Under the pieces are notes generated by a model, which was given only the letters and a program-made list of their open reading frames with translations, searched no databases and was not told the origin of the DNA. From NCBI GenBank assembly GCA_035512155.1, contig DATKEN010000003.1, positions 35,133 through 99,132 of the forward strand: DNA of 64,000 nucleotides. Direction: 5' to 3'. Of the stretch, positions 1 to 7,375 are shown piece after piece (within the stretch, counting starts at the first letter, position 1; each line of letters begins with the position of its first letter). Source of the DNA: JABCYV01 sp035512155 (GTDB taxonomy: Bacteria; Acidobacteriota; Terriglobia; Terriglobales; Acidobacteriaceae). Both the position numbers and the translations under genes were made by a program.

Positions 1-1
1 T

Positions 2-1051
2 ATGGGTTCGTCCAACGAGAACTCGGCCTGGAAACCGGTACACAATCCGCGCGATCTGAGCCGCGTGCCGGGCGGTTCTTCGGGCGGTTCAGCAGCGGCG
101 GTCGCGGCGAACATGGCGGTGGCCACGCTCGGTTCGGACACCGGTGGTTCGATTCGACAGCCCGCATCTTTTTGTGGTGTGGTTGGGTTGAAGCCCACTT
201 ATGGACGAGTGTCACGCTATGGATTGATTGCATTCGCGTCATCGCTCGACCACATTGGCCCCCTGACGAAGACGGTGAAGGATGCAGCGATCGTTCTGCG
301 GACAATCGCAGGACGCGATCCGATGGATTCGACTTCCGCCGAGATGCCCGTCCCCGACTACGTTGCAGAACTGGAGAAGCCAGTGCGCAGCTTAAAAATT
401 GGGGTAGCCAAAGAGTACTTTGGGGAAGGTCTCGACGCGGAAGTTCGCAAATCAGTGGAGGCGGCGATTGAGAAGCTGGCTGATCTGGGCTGCGAGATCA
501 TAAAAATTTCTCTGCCACATACGAAGTACGCGGTGCCGACCTACTACATCGTTGCCACCGCGGAAGCGTCGTCGAACTTAGCTCGCTTTGATGGCGTGCG
601 CTATGGCTACCGCGCGGATGGGGCGCGCTCGCTTTCGGAGATGTATCGGCGCACCCGCGACCAGGGTTTCGGGACAGAAGTGAAACGCCGGATCATGCTA
701 GGAACCTATGTTTTGAGTGCCGGTTACTACGATGCTTACTACTTGAAGGCGCAAAAGGTACGCACGCTTTTGACTCGCGATTTCGACAACGCTTTCAAGC
801 ACGTCGACGTGATCGTGACTCCGACGAGTCCCACCGCAGCATTCAAGCTAGGCGAAAAGGTGGATGATCCTCTCGCGATGTACCTGGCTGATATTTACAC
901 AGTGACGGCGAATTTAGCGGGTATCCCAGGGATTTCGATCCCATGTGGACAAACGCGAGAGAAATTGCCGATCGGGATGCAAGTGTTGGGGAAGCATTTC
1001 GACGAGAGCACGATTCTGCGCGTGGCGCATGCGTATGAAAATGCGGCGTGA
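2..1051 (+). CDS. gatA: Glutamyl-tRNA(Gln)/aspartyl-tRNA(Asn) amidotransferase subunit A, 5'-truncated
   Basis: Amidase-signature subunit of GatCAB, which hydrolyses glutamine and passes ammonia for amidation of misacylated Glu-tRNA(Gln) or Asp-tRNA(Asn). The visible 349 residues begin inside the family: MGSSNENS is an internal motif, not a start, so the first ~130 residues, including the catalytic lysine, lie before the window. The Gly/Ser nucleophile loop (GGSSGGSAAAVAA), DTGGSIRQPASFCG and GLKPTYGRVSRYG are intact, as is the C-terminal substrate-cleft half. An unrelated-context amidase paralog lies at 40761. The overall match to GatA, rather than a general amidase, is strong because of the tRNA-amidotransferase-type C-terminal half (YYDAYYLKAQKVR). 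Confidence 0.93.
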   Translation: MGSSNENSAWKPVHNPRDLSRVPGGSSGGSAAAVAANMAVATLGSDTGGSIRQPASFCGVVGLKPTYGRVSRYGLIAFASSLDHIGPLTKTVKDAAIVLRTIAGRDPMDSTSAEMPVPDYVAELEKPVRSLKIGVAKEYFGEGLDAEVRKSVEAAIEKLADLGCEIIKISLPHTKYAVPTYYIVATAEASSNLARFDGVRYGYRADGARSLSEMYRRTRDQGFGTEVKRRIMLGTYVLSAGYYDAYYLKAQKVRTLLTRDFDNAFKHVDVIVTPTSPTAAFKLGEKVDDPLAMYLADIYTVTANLAGIPGISIPCGQTREKLPIGMQVLGKHFDESTILRVAHAYENAA

Positions 1052-1074
1052 GCGAGAGTCAGAGCCTAGCAAGG

Positions 1075-1659
1075 TTAGGATGTCAATTCGTAATAGCTCT
1101 CTCCCGCACAGCCGCGGCAGAGTACTTTTCCTTCGCGACGAACTTCACGGCGAAAATTAATCCCTTCGCTGCAAACTTCGCAAACGATACGCTCCCCTTT
1201 GTATCCGGGAAATTCTTCTGGGGGAAGCTCAACTTTCACCCATTGCATGGTGAACAAGTCGTCATCTGATATTTCACGATAGGCCAGCATTTGTTGCTGG
1301 TTCTTACTTTCCAACTCCGGGTGCATTTGGCAGGCGAGGGTCTTGGATGACTCTTTAGCTGCGATGCGCACCGCTTTGCCTGTGCTCACCTCGACGAAGG
1401 TGGCAGCCATCTTACCCCAGTCGCGGAACTTCAAGGCGCGCTTACCGAGGCGGCAGCCGGTGACCACGGCAACGGCATCGGTGGCGCAACGGTCAATCTC
1501 CACAAAAGTAACCAAACGCTTGCGGTCTTTCTTATGGGGATCTTCGATCCCTAACATCGCAAGCCCGAGCATGGCCAAGCGAACGCCGAGAACTTGTCCG
1601 GCGCAGAGGTGACCGTGTGCCAGTTCGGCATCGCGAAGATATTCGTCAAGAGATTTCAT
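1075..1659 (-). CDS. FmdE-family (formylmethanofuran dehydrogenase subunit E-like) metal-binding protein
   Basis: A 194-residue soluble protein. Near the N-terminus it has HGHLCAG (residues 15-21), the hallmark metal/cluster-binding motif of FmdE-like proteins, followed by the family's DRCATDAV segment. The C-terminus carries a CxxC...CxxC zinc ribbon (CEVC and CRGC). Family members occur in organisms without methanogenesis and are often linked to molybdo/tungsto-enzyme or metal handling. The exact function here is unknown. It is convergent with gatA, 23 bp away, with no clear terminator between them. Confidence 0.8.
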   Translation of the reverse strand: MKSLDEYLRDAELAHGHLCAGQVLGVRLAMLGLAMLGIEDPHKKDRKRLVTFVEIDRCATDAVAVVTGCRLGKRALKFRDWGKMAATFVEVSTGKAVRIAAKESSKTLACQMHPELESKNQQQMLAYREISDDDLFTMQWVKVELPPEEFPGYKGERIVCEVCSEGINFRREVRREGKVLCRGCAGESYYELTS

Positions 1660-1710
1660 ATCAGGCGCACGAAGGCCATGTCTCGCACGGAGTCTGCAAA
1701 GTCCAGTTTT

Positions 1711-1731
1711 AGTTCCCGGTTCTCAGTTCTC
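1711..1731. repeat. Short heptanucleotide tandem repeat (RGTTCYC)
   Basis: Three consecutive 7-base units reading AGTTCCC, GGTTCTC, AGTTCTC sit between the FmdE-like gene and the lipoprotein gene. The same heptamer recurs at 21893-21920, also between genes. Probably an intergenic simple repeat. No function can be assigned. Confidence 0.6.
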
Positions 1732-1775
1732 AGAACTGCCGCAATTGTATTACGAAAAAAGGAGAAATATCACTT

Positions 1776-2060
1776 ATGGGCTCAAACTCGAAAGCCAAAA
1801 TTGGCCTCGCGCTGGTGTTGTCACTGTCGATATTTGCCACCGGCTGCAGCGCGCAGTGGGTGAACGTGGCACTGGCGGATTTGCCGGTGCTGACCCAGAT
1901 GGCTTTGAACATCGCCGCCATGGTTGCCACACTGCAATCTGGCAAGCAAGCCAGCGCCGCCGAGTTGGCGGCTGTACAAAACATATCAGCCGAGGCCAGC
2001 AAAGACTTGACCCTGCTGCAGACGTTTTACAACGACTACAAAGCTAGCCCTAGCGCATGA
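1776..2060 (+). CDS. Small lipoprotein, N-terminal part of a probably frameshifted gene
   Basis: Ninety-four residues starting with a basic n-region, a hydrophobic stretch and a lipobox ending at Cys24 (IFATGC), so the product would be an outer- or inner-membrane lipoprotein. The start follows an AAAAAAGGAG-type ribosome-binding site. The mature part is alanine- and leucine-rich and helical. It stops at SPSA just four bases before the next reading frame, whose first residues continue the same helical character. Skipping one base near 2058 joins both into one ~200-residue protein. I therefore read this as the first half of a gene broken by a single-base insertion. Function unknown. Confidence 0.55.
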   Translation: MGSNSKAKIGLALVLSLSIFATGCSAQWVNVALADLPVLTQMALNIAAMVATLQSGKQASAAELAAVQNISAEASKDLTLLQTFYNDYKASPSA

Positions 2061-2064
2061 CGCG

Positions 2065-2373
2065 ATGCAGAAAATTGAGAACGTGATTGCAGATATCAAT
2101 CAAAACCTGCCTGCCCTATTGCAAGCCGCGCATATCAGCGACCCGACGCTCGCGGCGAGGGTGACAGCGGGAGTCAACCTGATCCTGACGACCGTGAGCA
2201 GCTTCGCTTCCTTGATTCCACAGCCTGCGGCACCGTCCACAGCCCGGAAAACGCGACGGAACATTGTCATCCCAAAGGCTGAAGAGTTAAGGAAGCAATG
2301 GAACCAGCAAGTCTGCGCGCCGACCGGCAACTCTGCACTTGACGCCGCGCTTACGACCTGCGCGTTGAGGTAA
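2065..2373 (+). CDS. C-terminal part of the frameshifted lipoprotein gene
   Basis: Reading frame of 102 residues, frame-shifted by one base from the lipoprotein at 1776. It contains an alpha-helical, alanine/leucine-rich stretch and a basic segment (ARKTRRN). It ends with a pair of cysteines spaced by ~17 residues. It has no ribosome-binding site of its own close to the ATG, which favours the view that it is the second half of the preceding gene rather than an independent gene. No catalytic motif is recognisable. Confidence 0.4.
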   Translation: MQKIENVIADINQNLPALLQAAHISDPTLAARVTAGVNLILTTVSSFASLIPQPAAPSTARKTRRNIVIPKAEELRKQWNQQVCAPTGNSALDAALTTCALR

Positions 2374-2379
2374 GAGCTC

Positions 2380-3068
2380 ATGAGCGTTCCGGTCATCGCG
2401 CTAACCAATGCCTCTACTTGCCTCAGCGATGCGCAAGTAGAGACTGTAATGCCATCTTTGCAGCGTCAAGTAAGCCGGGATTTTTGTGCGTATTGGGACA
2501 TCGATTGCTCACTGACCTTTTTGCCTAAAGCTCAAGCGCTTGTCGCAGGTTGGTCGCAGATTGTTCTGACCGACGATCCAGATCAAGCTGGAGCGCTCGG
2601 CTACCATGAGATGAGCAGCAATGGCACTCCCTTGGCAAAGTCTTTGCCGGACTTGACGCGGAAAGCGGTTCTTCGTGGACGGTGACGCTGAGCCATGAAC
2701 TGCTGGAGATGCTTGCAGACCCGTGGATCAACTGGTGTGCTCAGGGCTCTGACGGAAGAATCTATGCACTGGAAGTCTGCGATGCGGTCGAGTCAGACAG
2801 CCTGGGATACAAGATCGATGGTGTGTTGGTATCGGACTTCATCACGCCCTCCTGGTTCGAGCCGACACAAGCTGATCGCATCGATTTCAAAAAACAAGTG
2901 TCGAAACCGATGGAACTCGCTCCCGGGGGATACGTTTCAGTTCTAAATCCTGCAAACGGGTGGACCCAAATCACAGCGGAAGGTGCGGGTGGACCGCCGG
3001 CGCCAGAAGGTAGCCGAAGGCATCGGCGCAGAATCGGGAAGGCGAGGTGGAGAAGGAGTATCCGTTAA
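2380..3068 (+). pseudogene. Frameshifted gene for an uncharacterised SHELLEMLADP-motif protein
   Basis: Two overlapping frames (2380-2685 and 2682-3068) encode the halves of one protein. The first frame runs through GYHEMSSNGTPLAK, then becomes unrelated sequence. From base 2640 the second frame reads VFAGLDAESGSSWTVT directly into TLSHELLEMLADPWIN, so one base is missing around 2638-2641. The HELLE segment resembles an HExxE metal-binding motif, and the following CDAVESDSLGY and DFITPSWF segments are those of a conserved but uncharacterised bacterial family. The basic C-terminus is low-complexity. Presumed inactive unless the indel is a sequencing error. Confidence 0.7.
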
Positions 3069-3074
3069 CGGTCT

Positions 3075-4559
3075 CTACTTTCGCCGCCAGCGGATACCAT
3101 CTTTTGTTTGTTCGATGATCAGACCGGCGCTGGTGAGTTCGGCGCGAACGGCGTCGGAGAGCTGAAAGTTGCGAGCCCGTCGAGCGGCTTCCATGGCAGC
3201 GACCTTCTTTTCAATCTCGGCATCGGAGAGGCTCTGTGCGCCGAGGGCGTCCACCAGTTCCTGGCTGATGTCTTTCTGGCGGTCTTGCGCCTTGGCCCAA
3301 TCGAGGATAGCTTTCATCTTGGGAGTGTCGTCATCTTTGAGGACGGCAAAGATTTCGTCGAACTTATCTAGCGCAGCGAGCAGTGGCGGCACGTCGTCTT
3401 TTTTGATCCGTCCGGAGTCTATGGCGGCGTTGGCTTTGCGAACCATGTCGAGAATGGCGGCCTGTGCCTGGGCGGTGTTGAGATCGTCCTCTAGGGCGGA
3501 CTTCATCCTCTCAACCGTCTGGCTCGCTAGTTGCTGCATTTCCTCGCTTACGCCAGCCGGAAACTGGCCCGCAGTCAGGCGCAATTGGAAGTTGCGCAAC
3601 TTGTCTACATTGCTGGCCATTTGCTTCAGCCCGTCGAAGGTAAAGTTGAGCTGATGACGGTAGGGGACCGAAGCCAGTAAAAGCCGGATCGACGACGGCT
3701 TATATCCTTTGAGCACCAGATCGCGCAAGGTTAGAAAGTTGCCCAGACTCTTGGACATCTTTTCACCTTCGACCAGCAGAAAACGCGCGTGAAACCAGAA
3801 GCGGGCAAATGGCTTCCCGGTGAGCGCTTCCGATTGCGCAATTTCGTTTTCGTGATGCGGAAAGATGAGGTCTTCCCCTCCAGCGTGGAGGTCGAAGGTT
3901 TCTCCCAACTCTTCCATCGACATGACGGAACACTCGATGTGCCAACCCGGCCGGCCGCGTCCGATAGGAGTCTCCCAGAAAGCCTCGCCAGGCTTCGGTG
4001 CCTTCCAAAGGGCGAAATCGCGCGCGCTGTCCTTGTCATATTCGTCCAAATCCATGCGAGCGCCATCTTCCATCCCAGCAAAATCTTTTTTTGAGAGTTT
4101 GCCGTAGCCAGGAAACTTGGCGATGCGGAAGTAGTAAGAGCCATCCTCAGCCCGGTAAGCAAATCCCTTCTTCTCCAACGCAGCAACGAATTCAGCCATC
4201 TCAGGAATGTGGTCTGTGGCGCGGACAAGAATCGGCTGTTCGATGTTCAGAGTCGCAGAATCCTCCAAGAAAGCCTTTTCGTATTTTTCCGTGTATTGCC
4301 TCACGCTCACGCCATCGCGTGCGGAGTTACGAATAATTTTGTCGTCCACGTCGGTGATATTCATGACGTAACGCACTTTGTATCCGCTTTGACGAAGAAA
4401 CCGGCGGAGGATGTCGATGGCGACAAACGTACGAAAATTTCCAATATGTCCGTAGTCGTAAACGGTTGGCCCGCAAGCGTACATGCGGACCTGGTTGCCT
4501 TCGAGGGGGTGGAACTCGTCGACTTTGCCCGACAGCGTATTGTAGAAACGCAGCGCCAT
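3075..4559 (-). CDS. cysS: Cysteinyl-tRNA synthetase
   Basis: A 494-residue class I aminoacyl-tRNA synthetase that charges tRNA-Cys. The HIGH-type motif is HIGN (residues 38-41) and the KMSKS loop is at 267-271. Zinc ligands typical of CysRS are visible: Cys29 in YACGP, Cys210 in WHIEC, and the HAGGEDLIFPHHENE segment. Length and C-terminal helical and anticodon-binding regions are normal for the family. It is convergent with the broken gene ending at 3068, leaving only a few bases between them. Confidence 0.97.
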   Translation of the reverse strand: MALRFYNTLSGKVDEFHPLEGNQVRMYACGPTVYDYGHIGNFRTFVAIDILRRFLRQSGYKVRYVMNITDVDDKIIRNSARDGVSVRQYTEKYEKAFLEDSATLNIEQPILVRATDHIPEMAEFVAALEKKGFAYRAEDGSYYFRIAKFPGYGKLSKKDFAGMEDGARMDLDEYDKDSARDFALWKAPKPGEAFWETPIGRGRPGWHIECSVMSMEELGETFDLHAGGEDLIFPHHENEIAQSEALTGKPFARFWFHARFLLVEGEKMSKSLGNFLTLRDLVLKGYKPSSIRLLLASVPYRHQLNFTFDGLKQMASNVDKLRNFQLRLTAGQFPAGVSEEMQQLASQTVERMKSALEDDLNTAQAQAAILDMVRKANAAIDSGRIKKDDVPPLLAALDKFDEIFAVLKDDDTPKMKAILDWAKAQDRQKDISQELVDALGAQSLSDAEIEKKVAAMEAARRARNFQLSDAVRAELTSAGLIIEQTKDGIRWRRK

Positions 4560-4787
4560 GTTCAGTTGAGCTTTGCGGACAGAATCAATGATTCTAGGGG
4601 GAGGAAAGAAAAGGGGTCAAATCCCGCGCACTTGTTCAGAGGCGCACTTACAGTTGCCATGCACCGGCAGGCTCATTTAAGATGCCGCCGTTGTACATGA
4701 ACCCCGTCACACACTACTGACTCCGTCTCCACAATGAACAAATTCGGTCAGAGAGAGCCTCGTTTCCAAAGATCTAAAGGAGAAATT

Positions 4788-5483
4788 ATGAAGACATCGT
4801 TGCTAGTAGCGGTCCTGATTTCCACGCTGGCGTTGCCCGCCCTCGGGGAAGATAAAGAGGAGAAGAGAGTTGAAAATGCGGGAACGGTAATAAAGGAGAT
4901 CATGGACGTTCCCGACAATGTCCCGCAGAGCGTAATTGACAAAGCAGACTGCGTTGTCGTTCTGCCCTCGGTGCTCAAGTTCGCGATCGGAATTGGCGGC
5001 AGCTACGGTCGGGGGGTGATGACCTGCCGTGGCGGCAAGGACTTTCATGGTCCCTGGGGTGCGCCGACCATGATGGCGCTTGAAGGCGGCAGCTTCGGAT
5101 TGCAGTTGGGCGGGCAGGCAACCGACTTTGTCCTGCTCCTGATGAGTCAAAGATCAGCCACCAGCATCCTCAGCAGCAAGGTCAAGCTTGGCGGCGACGC
5201 TTCCGCTGCGGCTGGTCCGGTGGGACGGAATGCCTCCGCCGAAAGCGATGTGACTTTGCGGGCTGAGATTCTCTCTTATTCTCGGGCCCGCGGACTATTC
5301 GCCGGAATATCCCTGGCGGGCTCGACCCTTCGCCCAGACAACGACGCCAACAAAGCGTTATACGGCAAAGAAGTGAGCGCGAAGGATATTGTCTTTGAAA
5401 AAGCAGTGCCGGCACCCAAGTCGGCGCAACTACTGTTATCAACGCTCGATAAGAAATCTCCGAAAAACCTGTCGACCAACTAG
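4788..5483 (+). CDS. Secreted SYLF-domain (Ysc84-like) lipid-binding protein
   Basis: The start at 4788 is chosen because AAAGGAG sits at 4776-4782 and the encoded N-terminus (MKTSLLVAVLISTLALPALG) is a clean signal peptide. An upstream in-frame ATG at 4734 would mask it. The 231-residue product carries the SYLF/DUF500 fold: an N-terminal helix with repeated VV-PSV-KF, GIGGSYGRGVMTCR, the glycine-rich GGSFGLQLGGQATDFVLLL core, and the conserved Ala/Gly stretch with GRNASAESD. Family members bind phosphoinositides in eukaryotes. In bacteria they are periplasmic or outer-membrane associated with unclear roles. Confidence 0.88.
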   Translation: MKTSLLVAVLISTLALPALGEDKEEKRVENAGTVIKEIMDVPDNVPQSVIDKADCVVVLPSVLKFAIGIGGSYGRGVMTCRGGKDFHGPWGAPTMMALEGGSFGLQLGGQATDFVLLLMSQRSATSILSSKVKLGGDASAAAGPVGRNASAESDVTLRAEILSYSRARGLFAGISLAGSTLRPDNDANKALYGKEVSAKDIVFEKAVPAPKSAQLLLSTLDKKSPKNLSTN

Positions 5484-5574
5484 TCTTGTCCGCGCCGGAG
5501 GAGGGGCAATCTTCCTCCCGAGGGTCTCCTTATCGTATCGTTTGCGCCGCCAACACAGGATCTGACGTGAGGTC

Positions 5575-5650
5575 TGGTGGGCCCGCCTGGATTCGAACCA
5601 GGGACCAGAGGATTATGAGTCCACTGCTCTAACCGCTGAGCTACGGGCCC
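5575..5650 (-). tRNA. tRNA with CAU anticodon (Ile2 or elongator Met)
   Basis: The reverse complement folds into a complete cloverleaf: 7-bp acceptor GGGCCCG/CGGGCCC, D-arm GCTC/GAGC, anticodon loop CTCATAA (CAU), T-arm CCTGG-TTCGAAT-CCAGG, and an encoded CCA end. The anticodon stem carries a U28-U42 mismatch. The CAU anticodon is shared by initiator Met, elongator Met and lysidine-modified Ile. A tRNA-Met-like CAU gene is also present at 57285. The variable loop GGTC pattern resembles tRNA-Ile(CAU), but I cannot decide between Ile2 and Met from sequence alone. Confidence 0.93.
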
Positions 5651-5732
5651 GTCCACCAAACGCAAGCAGGACATTTCCGAGTGTAGCAAGCATTGTAGAG
5701 GATGCGAGGCATTGGCACGGCTGCCAGAGCTA

Positions 5733-7103
5733 TCAATCATCGTCGGGGTCAGTTGGCGATCTCTTGTCATTGAGGAAGAAGTTAGCATCGAGCGCGGCGG
5801 GAATGGTTTGGAAGGTAAGGGGTGTTTGGCTGAAGTCGAAACAATCGGAGAGATTGTCAGCGGGTGCGTCGGCATACCCCAGCGAGGGCAAGCCGAAATT
5901 CTGCTCAATGAACTTCAGTATGCTGCCGAAATCGTGGGTAACGTGAGAGACATAACCTGATTTCGCGTAGGGAGATACCACGATCAGAGGCACGCGAAAC
6001 CCGTACTCATAGGAATTGATGATCGTAGGAGCGACGTGATCGTACCATCCGCCCCAGTCGTCCCAGGTGATGAAGATGGCGGTGTTGGACCAATACTGAC
6101 TAGTGCCAATCGCATTGACCACCGACGCCACCCAGGATGGTCCTGAGCCGTCGTTGCCGCTTGCGTGGTCGGATGCCTTTCCGGTCGGAATCACCCAGCT
6201 TACAGCGGCGAGACTGCCGTTGGCGATGTCGGTCAACACTTGGGTTTGTCGCAGAATGACGTTGGTCCAGTCCGGCCCTGTACATTCAGTTGCGGTCGCG
6301 TCGGGCACACAAATATGCCGGATGGCGTTGGGTCCGGTCCAGATGGAGGTAGGCGATGGTGTGTAGTATCGCCAGGTTAACTTTTTAGCGTCGAGCAAGT
6401 CCACGAGCGTGGGATGCTCGAAGCATGGGTACTGTGTTTGGGATTCGTTGCCGCTGGGATCGATCAGCTGGACGAACTGGTCGGGAGCGGCTGTACAACC
6501 GGTGCCCCCGCCGGTCCCATTACCCCCGGGGGCAAGGGGGTTCTCCGAGGCAAACAGATTACTTGTGGCGGTCGGAGCGGAGGTACCGGAGATTATGAAT
6601 TGATGGGCGGGAAAGCTCGGACCTTGGTTGGTCTGGAACATACGATCCGCGAAAGTATACTGCTGGGCCATCTGGAAGTATGGCGCCACCTCGGAAGGGT
6701 TTACGTAGGCAAACTGAGGATTGGGCGGCGGGCAATTCGTCGCTCCGGGCTTGCACCCTACTATGACTCTGTCGGCGCCATCCATTTTGCCCCCGTCATA
6801 CATGTTCACGAACGCCTCATGAGTGTGGCCGAGATCGTAGTCGGTCACCAGAGATACCGGCGCCAGCGGGATGGTCTGACCGCTCGAGTTGAGCCCGCTG
6901 CTGGCGATGTCTGCGTTCGGTAAACCATGGAAGAGATTGTCCGGAGTGCGATTTTCCTGGAAGATCACCACTACATGTTGAATCTTCCCTGAACTCGGTA
7001 GAGGACTCGACCCGCCACTTCCACCGCAACCCTCCAGAGCTAGAAGAAAGCCTGCAGTAAGGACAAGCAAGCCCCAGAAAAGCAGCATGGTTGATCGAGT
7101 CAT
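5733..7103 (-). CDS. Secreted phosphoesterase-family lipoprotein (phospholipase C/acid phosphatase type)
   Basis: The start at 7103 gives a 456-residue product whose N-terminus is a signal peptide ending in a lipobox (LALEGC). A longer upstream in-frame start would put charged residues before it. The phosphoesterase family of bacterial phospholipases C and AcpA-like acid phosphatases is indicated by VVVIFQENRTPDNLF near the N-terminus, the central WVIPTGKASDHA, the metal-binding WDDWGGWYDHV, and the C-terminal GFRVPLIVVSPYAK...THDFGSILKFIE block. Substrate is unknown. It is transcribed divergently from the c-di-GMP protein, with ~270 bp between them that show no motif I can name. Confidence 0.87.
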   Translation of the reverse strand: MTRSTMLLFWGLLVLTAGFLLALEGCGGSGGSSPLPSSGKIQHVVVIFQENRTPDNLFHGLPNADIASSGLNSSGQTIPLAPVSLVTDYDLGHTHEAFVNMYDGGKMDGADRVIVGCKPGATNCPPPNPQFAYVNPSEVAPYFQMAQQYTFADRMFQTNQGPSFPAHQFIISGTSAPTATSNLFASENPLAPGGNGTGGGTGCTAAPDQFVQLIDPSGNESQTQYPCFEHPTLVDLLDAKKLTWRYYTPSPTSIWTGPNAIRHICVPDATATECTGPDWTNVILRQTQVLTDIANGSLAAVSWVIPTGKASDHASGNDGSGPSWVASVVNAIGTSQYWSNTAIFITWDDWGGWYDHVAPTIINSYEYGFRVPLIVVSPYAKSGYVSHVTHDFGSILKFIEQNFGLPSLGYADAPADNLSDCFDFSQTPLTFQTIPAALDANFFLNDKRSPTDPDDD

Positions 7104-7375
7104 GGCGTCCCTCCCAACAAGACAGCGCCCCGTCGTCGGCGCCACCCTCAAAGGCTAACTCTTAAGACTTTAAGATGCCAACTATGCTTTAGACGTACCG
7201 GTTAACCCCCTCAAAAACGGCTGGCTTGAGGCAAACGCCAAATTCCCCGTTACGAAAGTTTCACATCAACCTCACAAGTGATTGTCCGGAAGTATTTTGC
7301 CTGCTATCACTTAGGTAGCACAAACTCATTGCCTGGAATTCCCAAGAGGCCTTAAAAGGAGCCTGCGGTAGAGTT

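Noticed and set aside
5480..5908. Minus-strand frame across the tRNA and phosphoesterase 3' end
   Set aside because: It spans a tRNA gene and overlaps the phosphoesterase in another frame; no motif or start signal supports it.
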